DNA of 64,000 nt from Halopenitus persicus. Its GTDB lineage: Archaea; Halobacteriota; Halobacteria; Halobacteriales; Haloferacaceae. The position numbers and the translations under genes were made by a program. A model generated the notes under the pieces. The model worked only from the letters and a program-made list of their open reading frames with translations, did not search any database and was not told the origin of the DNA. Positions 17,964-25,272 of the stretch are shown in pieces; positions within the stretch are counted from its first letter, which is position 1, and each line of letters begins with the position of its first letter. The stretch covers positions 111,658-175,657 of the forward strand of contig NZ_FNPC01000007.1 of the NCBI RefSeq assembly GCF_900107205.1, written 5' to 3'.

Positions 17964-18341
17964 ATGGAAATTAACCGCCGACGTATTCTCCAAATGCTCG
18001 GTAGTAGCTCAATATTCACTATTGCCGGGTGCTTACACACTGATTCACTACCAGCAATATCCATCTCTAATCAAACCAGTAATAGAATTGATGTTAAATT
18101 AGTAGTACGAGATGTAGAGGAAGAAGAGCCAGTCATAGATGAGACTTTTTCGTTAGATGCCGATGGAGATAAATCCTACTCGCAACCATTTGAGACGAGT
18201 GGCGAAAAAGAGTTGAGGATAACCGTTAACGGCAACAGAAGTAAACGACACACATGGAATGATAGTCCATCAAGTAGTGGCTCTGTACTAACTGTATCAA
18301 TACTTGAACAGGATATCAATATAGAGGAAGCGGTTAGCTAA
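17964..18341 (+). CDS. Small Tat lipoprotein, function unknown
   Basis: A 125-residue secreted protein. The signal has twin arginines (INRRRILQMLG) and a lipobox TIAGC with C23. The mature part looks like one small beta-sandwich (SNQTSNRIDVKLVVRD, then KELRITVNGNRSKRHTW), as in many haloarchaeal lipoproteins. The gene is A+T-rich compared with neighbours and bracketed by dispersed repeats. No function can be assigned. Confidence 0.75.
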   Translation: MEINRRRILQMLGSSSIFTIAGCLHTDSLPAISISNQTSNRIDVKLVVRDVEEEEPVIDETFSLDADGDKSYSQPFETSGEKELRITVNGNRSKRHTWNDSPSSSGSVLTVSILEQDINIEEAVS

Positions 18342-18346
18342 TTATT

Positions 18347-18422
18347 GTACTTACCGAAACTCCGTACTACATCAAGGCGAATTCTTACCAGCGACTCCTG
18401 AGTGAAACAGCCGCTTAGTAGG
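18347..18422 (+). repeat. Dispersed repeat copy 4
   Basis: It reads GTACTTACCGAAACTCCG, TACATCAAGGCGAATTCT, TACCAGCGACTCCTGAG and TGAAACAGCCGCTTAGTAGG. The whole 75-base unit aligns with copy 2, with about one base in four changed. Confidence 0.8.
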
Positions 18423-18428
18423 GATGCG

Positions 18429-18482
18429 GACTTACCGACGTTACTCGACGCATCAGGACGGATTCGCACCAACAGGATTTGG
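18429..18482 (+). repeat. Dispersed repeat copy 5, lacking the core
   Basis: The left part of the unit (ACTTACCGACG, CGCATCAGGACGGATTCG, CACCAACAGGATTTGG) directly follows copy 4, but the terminal GAAACAGCCGCTCAGTAG core is absent. This tandem arrangement suggests recombination between units. Confidence 0.6.
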
Positions 18483-18523
18483 TTTGGGTAGCCACTCACT
18501 CGTTTGAACTGCAATCAGCTGAT

Positions 18524-19132
18524 TCAGGGTGCTTCGACGGTGAACCTTGTCGCTATCGCCTCCTCCCCTACGCCCCAGTAGAGAAACCGATACGTCCCCG
18601 GTTCGAGTGGCGTACAGACGTAATGGTCGGCGTTACCGGGATTTTCTCGTTCGAGGCCTTCTTGGTTGAACGTGAACGGCCAGTCGTAGCCGCCACCGGG
18701 CCTGACAGCATTAACGTCATCAATCCAACCCGGGTTGGGCGTATAGTACACAGGCACCCATTCGTCGCCCTCACGTCGCTGGAAGGTGTACTTGTAGATT
18801 GTTCCGACAGAATTCCGTTCGGTACCGACATTCCGGAGCGAGAACGTAATCTCATCGCCAATAGTAACTGTCTCAGTTGTCGCGGTTAGTTCAAAGTCAT
18901 CCGCCCGCTTGGGATACGACTCACGGGTCAGGAAGCCGATCGGCTCCATCGCTTCGTCGCTACAGCCAACATCTGAGTCCGGTGGCTGCTGAGAGAGGGG
19001 TTTGATTTCTGCCTCAACAGTCGTCTGCTGTGGTTCTGTAGTCGTCTCTCTTGTTGTTTCGGAGGTTGATAGGCACCCTGCGGTCAACGAGACAGCAACG
19101 GTAGCGTGGAGGAGGACTTTCCGCCGCTTCAT
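18524..19132 (-). CDS. Tat lipoprotein with an Ig-like domain
   Basis: A 202-residue secreted lipoprotein. The signal is MKRRKVLLHATVAVSLTAGC with C20 lipidated, followed by a Thr/Glu-rich linker. Residues about 80-200 form a beta-rich domain (VTIGDEITFSLRNVG, PGTYRFLYWG) like the Ig-like folds in other haloarchaeal lipoproteins. It is convergent with the upstream lipoprotein gene, with repeat copies 4 and 5 between them. Function unknown. Confidence 0.75.
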   Translation of the reverse strand: MKRRKVLLHATVAVSLTAGCLSTSETTRETTTEPQQTTVEAEIKPLSQQPPDSDVGCSDEAMEPIGFLTRESYPKRADDFELTATTETVTIGDEITFSLRNVGTERNSVGTIYKYTFQRREGDEWVPVYYTPNPGWIDDVNAVRPGGGYDWPFTFNQEGLERENPGNADHYVCTPLEPGTYRFLYWGVGEEAIATRFTVEAP

Positions 19133-19289
19133 ACCGAATCGCTCTCTCGGCTTCGGTAAGTGTCTTGTCTACATTTAACGATTAGCTGCATCACCCCTGC
19201 TCGTGATTGAGGAATCCAGCAGAGCCACAGAACTCTCTATACTGGTCGGTTGGACGAACTCTTGAGCGTCTCCGGGCTATTCTTCTGTA

Positions 19290-20963
19290 GTGGTCGCGAC
19301 TCGCGAGTCTCAGCGCAGCGTCTTTCGACGAATCGCACACCAGCACGTCGAGTGGCCCGCATATGACTCGACGCCGCTGTACGATCGCTCCTCACTCGGT
19401 GGGTTAGAATCGGACGTTCGAGTCGTCTCGAGTGTCTGGTTCACGCACCCAAATCATAACTCACTCGAACAGTTCGTCTGCTCGATCCCTCTGGCCTACT
19501 TCCGCTTCGAGGCCCACGACCGCTACGGAAGTTCAACACGCTACGAGATGGACACCCTCTTTCGCATGTTCTTGCTGAAGGAACTCCACGGGTGGCAGCA
19601 CGAAACAGAACTCCGGGGGTACCTTGAGAGCCACCCCGAACTTTGTGAACGCCTGAGATTGGAGTCAGCCCCTCATCAATCGACACTGTGGCGCACCTGG
19701 AACGAGCGCTTCACGGGAAATCTTCGGGAAACGATCCAGAAAGCGGCTCGCACGATCCTCATCAAAGCGCAGAAGGCGGCCGTCGCTGTGCCACGCGAAC
19801 CAGAACGAACCCTCCCGAATCGAGGCGACGACGCTACTGAATCGGACCCAAACGATCAGGCCATCCTCGACAAGGCCGGGAGGGTCACCGACCACATCAG
19901 TCGCGTCGTATACCCCGCGTTCTCGCTCGACCGTGGGGAGGGCTGTGAGATTCCTGAGAACGCCTACTGGGGCTTACAGACCTATCTGGGCCTCCGTGAG
20001 AACCTAGCGGCTAACGAGGGCGCTCGCAGTTTCATCCACGAGTCGACGCGTGATCGAACACCACTCGGACACGGTCACCGCGACCAGATTCGTGACCTCC
20101 CTATCGAGCAGATCCGCGAAATGTACCGACAGGCAGTCCAGCAACTCACCAACGAACTTGCGGGGACGCAGGAGTTCTTCCGAGCTGGAATCGTCGCGAT
20201 CGACATCACTGAGGACGATCCCTTCACGGGCGACCGAACCGGCCACGAGGACGAGATTATCGGGACGAAGGAGAAGAACGACGAGTACGCCTACCAATGG
20301 GCGACCGTCCAGCTGGTCGGCAACGCTGTTCCACTCGTGCTTGATGCCCGCCCAGTTCGACGAGGCGAGTCACGCAAGGAGATCGTCAAGGACCTGCTCA
20401 ACTCCGCTGAGGACCTCGTTCACGTCGATAACGTGCTAATGGACCGAGAGTTCGACAGTCAACACCTCCTGGAGATGATCAGCCAGCGGGGGCTCTCCTA
20501 CGTTGTGCCGAAGCGGATGCAGACCAGCGAGAAAGCGCAGGCCAAGCGGTTGCTCCAGCGCGATCAAGACCGGTACGAGACCGACCGGAAGCTCCATCTC
20601 GGGAAGAATGAGTGGCACGAGACGACGCTGATCTACCGACGCAAAGAGAACTCTGAACACGACGATCACCGGCAGTACTCGGTGTTCATGTCCAACCGAG
20701 GTGGCGGCTTTCTCAGTGAGTACGGCCATCGGTGGGAGATTGAGAGTGGCTATCGGTCGATCAAGCGATTCATGGCCGCGACGACGTCGACGAATTTCGG
20801 GCTCCGATTCTTCTACTTCGCGTTCGCCTGTTTGTTGTACTCGATTTGGCGAGCAGTCGACCTACTCGTCCAAGTCGAGTTGACGGGTGAGTACGAACAC
20901 GCACCGATGGTGACTGCCGATAATACGCTGACGCTGCTGAAGAAGGAGACTGGAATTGGATAG
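19290..20963 (+). CDS. IS4-family (ISH8-like) DDE transposase, copy 2
   Basis: A 557-residue transposase starting at GTG, homologous along its whole length to the one at 183. The triad is D305, D385 and E485, with the YREK motif HRWEIESGYRSIK preceded by Y. The last 240 residues are almost the same in both copies, while the first 200 differ at many positions, so the similarity is uneven. The right end of the element reaches about 21180. Both copies point the same way and bracket the phosphonate genes. Confidence 0.9.
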   Translation: MVATRESQRSVFRRIAHQHVEWPAYDSTPLYDRSSLGGLESDVRVVSSVWFTHPNHNSLEQFVCSIPLAYFRFEAHDRYGSSTRYEMDTLFRMFLLKELHGWQHETELRGYLESHPELCERLRLESAPHQSTLWRTWNERFTGNLRETIQKAARTILIKAQKAAVAVPREPERTLPNRGDDATESDPNDQAILDKAGRVTDHISRVVYPAFSLDRGEGCEIPENAYWGLQTYLGLRENLAANEGARSFIHESTRDRTPLGHGHRDQIRDLPIEQIREMYRQAVQQLTNELAGTQEFFRAGIVAIDITEDDPFTGDRTGHEDEIIGTKEKNDEYAYQWATVQLVGNAVPLVLDARPVRRGESRKEIVKDLLNSAEDLVHVDNVLMDREFDSQHLLEMISQRGLSYVVPKRMQTSEKAQAKRLLQRDQDRYETDRKLHLGKNEWHETTLIYRRKENSEHDDHRQYSVFMSNRGGGFLSEYGHRWEIESGYRSIKRFMAATTSTNFGLRFFYFAFACLLYSIWRAVDLLVQVELTGEYEHAPMVTADNTLTLLKKETGIG

Positions 20964-21390
20964 GGCGGTACTCGGTCCGGGGCAATGCAGATTCCTGAGT
21001 GGCAACGCTGTCGGGGATCTCGGAAACTCACCGATCTGGTCGGTAGCACGACACGAGAAGATCCTCGAAAGAGGATTCGAAGCGTCCTCCCCTCACAAAT
21101 TCGCCCGAAACCACGCATTACAGCCCCGCTAAACCCGCCGTAGTCTCAACTTCCCACTACCAAGTTAAGTTGCGAACGACACGAAACGTTCACGACTTCT
21201 TTTACCATAGGGAATGTCTGATTAAATACCGGGAGATATACCAAATTCCATTAACTTACACTGCAATGGGCTTCTGTATCCGATTCGATATCGGTTCCAT
21301 TACGAGAAACAAGTCGTACCCTATCCAATGCCGGATCAACTACAAATCATTATGAGCGAGCAGGACCACCACCATTGTAGTTGATACGAC
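20964..21390. other. IS4 right end and leader of the CopG gene
   Basis: Bases to about 21180 are the noncoding right end of the IS. From 21180 to 21334 I see no gene; a 61-codon frame there has no family resemblance or start signal. The last 55 bases hold the inverted repeat described separately. Confidence 0.55.
21335..21385. promoter_or_regulatory. Inverted repeat operator candidate upstream of the CopG-type gene
   Basis: ATCAACTACAA at 21335-21345 faces its exact complement TTGTAGTTGAT at 21375-21385. The right arm ends five bases before the ATG. Ribbon-helix-helix repressors commonly bind such sites and regulate themselves, so autoregulation is the likely role; this is inferred. Confidence 0.55.
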
Positions 21391-22062
21391 ATGGAACCGA
21401 TTACACTTCGATTACCCACGGACCTCCTCGAAGAGTTGGATGCTGAATCGGACGAAGCTGGATTTAGTACCCGATCAGAATACATCCGCCATCTCCTGTT
21501 TCATCGCCCCGACATCAGTCAGATGGCAACAGTGGAGGACACATCTTCGACGACCGAGAGTACCCCCGTTGACGAGTTAGGACAGACCGTCGACGAACTG
21601 GCCGACTACCATGATGAGCTCACACAACGAATTAGCGACCTCGAGGAGGAGGTCGAACAGCTCCACCCCAATGACGATCAACTAACAGACTCCTCTCCAT
21701 CTGTGAGTTCAACCTCGGATGACTCTCTTTCGGATCACCACCCGTCGACGACAGAACAGCCATCAGCTGACGAACTGCGATCTCTCACCAAGTTCAAACA
21801 GTGGCTTGACGAGAATGGACCACAAAGTGACGACGCTCGCACTGTATTGCTGGATGCTGCTCAGATCCTAGACAAACAGGGACCACTCAAAGCAAGCGAA
21901 TTACGGGAGCAATTGTACGACCGCAATCCTGACACGTACGACTCTGCCGGGGCGCTCTGGGCATCCACAGTAGAACGCCTCTACGATGAGCTTCCAGGCT
22001 TTGAACGCCCCGAGTACGGAACATATACGTTTGATCAAAGGGCTGATTCTCGAACCACTTGA
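21391..22062 (+). CDS. CopG/ribbon-helix-helix regulator with a C-terminal domain
   Basis: A 223-residue protein. Residues 1-45 are a ribbon-helix-helix domain (MEPITLRLPTDLLEELDAES, then GFSTRSEYIRHLLF). A coiled-coil and acidic Ser/Thr linker follows (residues about 65-130). The C-terminal 90 residues (FKQWLDENGPQSDDARTVLL, KASELREQLYDR) look like a helical domain seen in haloarchaeal plasmid proteins. The last residues and stop lie in the sequence TCTCGAACCACTTGACCC, also found at the end of the tnpB gene at 59374, so the natural C-terminus may have been replaced by a mobile-element end. Confidence 0.75.
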   Translation: MEPITLRLPTDLLEELDAESDEAGFSTRSEYIRHLLFHRPDISQMATVEDTSSTTESTPVDELGQTVDELADYHDELTQRISDLEEEVEQLHPNDDQLTDSSPSVSSTSDDSLSDHHPSTTEQPSADELRSLTKFKQWLDENGPQSDDARTVLLDAAQILDKQGPLKASELREQLYDRNPDTYDSAGALWASTVERLYDELPGFERPEYGTYTFDQRADSRTT

Positions 22063-22077
22063 CCCTGAGGCGATTCA
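22045..22077 (+). repeat. Solo IS605-type right-end sequence
   Basis: TCTCGAACCACTTGACCC followed by a pyrimidine and GAGGCGATTCA is nearly identical to 59360-59392, the 3' end of an intact tnpB element. Here no tnpB precedes it, so it looks like a solo or residual element end, abutting the IS630 element. Confidence 0.6.
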
Positions 22078-22078
22078 C

Positions 22079-23137
22079 CTATAGTAACCGTTAGAAATTT
22101 CCGCACAGCAACTGTGATAGGATGTAATGGATCACCTCGACGAGATCTCTGTCGAAGAACTCCAAGAGGCTCTTGATAATGTGGACGGGAAGAAGCCGAC
22201 AGAGCGCCTGTTAGCCGCGATTGCGTACAAGAACGGTGTTACGCAGACAGATCTCGCTGAGTGGCACGATACCGGTCGGCGAACGATCTACAGCTGGCTC
22301 AACCGACTTGACACTGACGAGTCGCTTGAGCAGGCTGTTACTGATGCTAAGCGAACTGGGAGAAAACGAAAACTCTCACAAGCACAGCAAGAAGAGTTCG
22401 AACGCACGGTTCACGAACCACCTGAAGAGGTTGGGATCGACGCGCCGGCGTGGACGCCAGCGCTCGTCCAAGAATATCTCGAAGACACGTACGGCGTCCA
22501 GTACTCCTATCCGAGTTGCCGGCGGCTGTTGAAAGAAGCTGGACTAACCTATCAGAAACCACGCCGGACAGCCGCCGAAGCCGACGAAGATGAACAAGAA
22601 GAATTCCACAACGAACTCACAAAAAGCGAGCAGAGATGGACGCTTCCGTAGTCTGCATCGATCAAACCAAGAAATCTGCACAAGCCGAGCCGCGTGCCGC
22701 TTGGTTTCCGCGCGGTACGCGGCCCTTCGTCGAACTCTCCGGACAGCGTGAGTGGACGTGTTTGCTGGACGCGATCACCGAGGACGGTGATCACTTTCCC
22801 CCGCTTCAAAAAGTACGTCACCGCCGAACACGCAAAACATTTCATTCTCGCATTATGCGAAGAATTCGAAGATGACTTGCTCGTGGTCCTAGATGGAGCG
22901 CCGTACTTCCAGGCGTCGGCGGTCACGGACCTGGCGGCCCGTGACGACCTCGACTTCGTCACGTTACCGTCGTATTCGCCGGAGTTAAATCCTGTCGAGG
23001 AGTGCTGGCGGCAGCTGCAAGCCGCGCTGAGCAACCGGTTTTTCGACTCACTCGACGAGCTGACAACGGCAATCGACACCGCTCTCGACCAACTTTCAAT
23101 CCCTAAAGTAAGCAATTACTTCTAACGTCTACTATAG
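22079..23137 (+). mobile_element. IS630-family element with inverted ends
   Basis: About 1059 bp. The left end CTATAGTAACCGTTAGAA (22079-22096) and the complement of the right end at 23120-23137 agree in 15 of 18 positions. Both ends sit at TA, the usual IS630 target duplication. The single transposase reading inside is broken. Confidence 0.85.
22127..23125 (+). pseudogene. IS630-family transposase, frameshifted
   Basis: The first frame (22127-22651) encodes a helix-turn-helix part (NGVTQTDLAEWHDTGRRTIY). The second (from 22636) starts MDASVVCIDQTKKSAQAEPR with the first catalytic D. The reading then returns to the first frame near 22800, at a run of five C, to give FPRFKKYVTAEHAKHF, VVLDGAPYF (second D) and YSPELNPVEECW (catalytic E). 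The overlap at 22636 may be a natural two-frame arrangement of this IS family. The second shift at the C run breaks the DDE domain and is probably inactivating, unless it is a sequencing error. Confidence 0.85.
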
Positions 23138-23302
23138 CTGACAAGACACTACTGCCAATTTTGCTTAGGCGGCCGTCCTTCTCCCCGTCCTGATGTTGAA
23201 AGTCCTCATCTTTGGCTATTCTATCGGCGTCCGAAGCTCCCGGAAACTAGATCGGTTGCTTGAACGTGACGTCGTCTTTTGGTACCTTGCCGCCAATCAA
23301 CA

Positions 23303-23697
23303 GGTCGTGTCGCACACTACTGGTTTATTCAAAGATTAGCGCTTCTGGGTACAATTACGATAAGCTTACAGTAAACCACTGCTTTCGGGCGAATATGCCG
23401 CCAAACGGCTACACGACCGTCACGATCAGCAACGAGACCGCAGCCAAGTTGCCCCGAGTCATGATGCGCCATGACCTGGAATCGATGGCGCTCGCCATCG
23501 ATCACGCCGCTCAATGTGCGTTAGATCAAGAGAAAATGACAAATGCCGACCTCGCACGACTCTTGCACCACCGGCTTCAACACGAAGAAAATCAGGAAAC
23601 CGCATGATGGCGTCGCTTTACAGTATACTCACCGTAAATTACTCATCGAAAGCATAAAACACGCTGTTAAATCCCAGAAGTAGTGTGCGACACGACC
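23303..23697. mobile_element. 395-bp MITE-like element with perfect 19-bp inverted ends
   Basis: GGTCGTGTCGCACACTACT at 23303-23321 is exactly complementary to 23679-23697. The element carries one short gene (23395-23607) and no transposase. No clean target duplication is visible. It may be a non-autonomous derivative of an IS with the same ends, or a small mobile cassette. Confidence 0.7.
23395..23607 (+). CDS. Small RHH-like protein inside the inverted-repeat element
   Basis: A 70-residue protein starting MPPNGYTTVTISNETAAKLP. A short beta strand followed by two helices (LESMALAIDHAAQCAL, then NADLARLLHHRLQ) suggests a ribbon-helix-helix or antitoxin-like fold, though no family is certain. 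The ATG at 23395 is preferred to an in-frame upstream start that would include the A+T-rich leader. The gene lies wholly between the 19-bp inverted ends, so it is probably moved with them. No toxin partner is visible. Confidence 0.55.
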   Translation: MPPNGYTTVTISNETAAKLPRVMMRHDLESMALAIDHAAQCALDQEKMTNADLARLLHHRLQHEENQETA

Positions 23698-23733
23698 AAT
23701 ACTTTGTTCAGCATATCCGGTTGCAACTCCGGG

Positions 23734-24078
23734 TCAGAGAAGCTCGTTATTAAAGGGGGCCTCAGTCCGGTCATGAGTGGCGATTATTCCTTCATCATCA
23801 CCTGCCAGTAAGTAGAGAATGATTGCATCGTCATGGGTAGCGAGGATAGTTTCGAGTTCACCATAGGCGGTAATTGTTGTTGCCGCAGACATCTCAGCAA
23901 TTTCGAGGGCGCGAGTTCGGAGCCGTTCAATCCGTGGTAAGAGGTCCTCATTGAGTATCTGTTCATCTATGTACATAATATCAATCGTATCTTGAGTATA
24001 TCGGAATACAATGCGGAGTGCATCGTTACTGCGGGATCTGATGAGTTTCGTTGCTTCCCGATATATTTCGTTCCGCAT
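23734..24078 (-). CDS. Hypothetical haloarchaeal protein, 114 residues
   Basis: An all-soluble protein of mixed helix and strand (MRNEIYREATKLIRSRSNDA, RIVFRYTQDTIDIMYIDEQI, then LETILATHDDAIILYLLAGD). The pattern looks like a small conserved haloarchaeal protein often found near signalling genes, but I do not recognise a named family with confidence. It is divergent from the decayed KaiC-like gene. Confidence 0.6.
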   Translation of the reverse strand: MRNEIYREATKLIRSRSNDALRIVFRYTQDTIDIMYIDEQILNEDLLPRIERLRTRALEIAEMSAATTITAYGELETILATHDDAIILYLLAGDDEGIIATHDRTEAPFNNELL

Positions 24079-24229
24079 ATTCCATATACTCCGGAACGCA
24101 CCAATAGGTGTTAGGTGATTAATTATAATTCGACTATATTTAATAAAATCCTAGACTGCCCGAATAAATCAGGTTGAGAGGAGGACATCAGCTATACAAC
24201 TCCCAGCCCAATTTATAAAAGCCGGATGT

Positions 24230-25175
24230 GTGAATGAGTCGTATAGCGAGCCAGTAATGCTTTCATGCCGACCGATCGAACGCCTGCTCACCAATACGTG
24301 GCAGATTATGGATAATGAAATCTCTCAGAACACGACTCCAGCGGCAGAACAAGATCAATCAATGAGCCCGTCCATGGAGTCTCCCGACCGTGTGTCCACG
24401 GGCATCCCTGGCCTCGATACCGTCCTCAACGGCGGCTTGCGCTCCCAGCGGAGCTATCTGGTCCGAGGCCCACCCGGAAATGGCAGGACGGCGCTCGGCC
24501 TCCAGTTCCTGAGCGGCGGCATCGTTCAGTTGAACACACCGTCAACGGAACGCACCGTCGAGATCGTCAAGCTCCGCGGCTCCGATACCGACATGGGGCG
24601 CACGCGCTACAGATCACGACTGGCGGCATCGAGGTGTTTCCACAGCTCGTCGCCGACGGCCAGCCCGCCCCCGGAGGAGACGCTCACGTCGGGCGTGCCG
24701 GAGGTGGATGAACTCCTCCGGAGGGGGGTGGGGGGATGGCTCGCCCGCGGCACGACCACGATGATCACGGGCCCGTCGGCGCTCACCCCCCCCTTCGGCG
24801 AATTCATCGGGACGGTCCGACAGGACATCGAAACCAAAGACGCGAGCGTGGTGATGATCGACGGCATTCCCGGCTTCCAGCAACTCGGCGGCGGGCCGTC
24901 CAATGCGCTCGCCCAGTTGGGAACGCTCGTCGAAGTGCAGCGACCCCGCGATTGCGGTGCTCGACATCGACGGGATCACCGGCGCGGTCTGGGAGCGGTG
25001 CGAGCGCTTGCAGGACCGCAGCGTCCCCGTAATGACACTCACGGGATCGCCCTCCGAGACGCCCAGAGCCGCGGCGTTCCGCCATGGCGTCCAGACCGTC
25101 ATGGACAAACCCATGCGGAAAGCCGAACTCAGGGCGTCGATTCGCGCGTTATTGGAGGGCGACACGGACGCATGA
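24230..25175 (+). pseudogene. Decayed KaiC-like ATPase plus receiver-like remnant
   Basis: The opening reads as a KaiC/RadA-like domain (VSTGIPGLDTVLNGGLRSQR and a P-loop GPPGNGRT). The frame slips near 24597: the continuing KaiC sequence (GAHALQITTGGIEVFPQLV) is in another frame, then returns as SGVPEVDELL and MITGPSAL, where the second P-loop is destroyed. From 24944 another frame gives a receiver-like tail (PAIAVLDIDGITG, VPVMTLTGSPSETPR, VMDKPMRKAELRASIRALL). Several shifts and missing parts show decay. The original was probably a circadian-clock-like ATPase with an attached or adjacent response-regulator domain feeding the downstream kinase. Confidence 0.75.
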
Positions 25176-25272
25176 TCGCCAGCACTGGATGCGTGTACCA
25201 CCAGATGGATCCCTCAGTCGGCCGTTCCGGAAGTGCGCCGGTCAGTTCTCACCCGTCCTCCGGGATTTGTCT

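Noticed and set aside
21170..21355. A 61-codon plus-strand frame after the second IS4 copy
   Set aside because: It begins inside the IS end, has no family resemblance and no start signal, and its composition looks noncoding.
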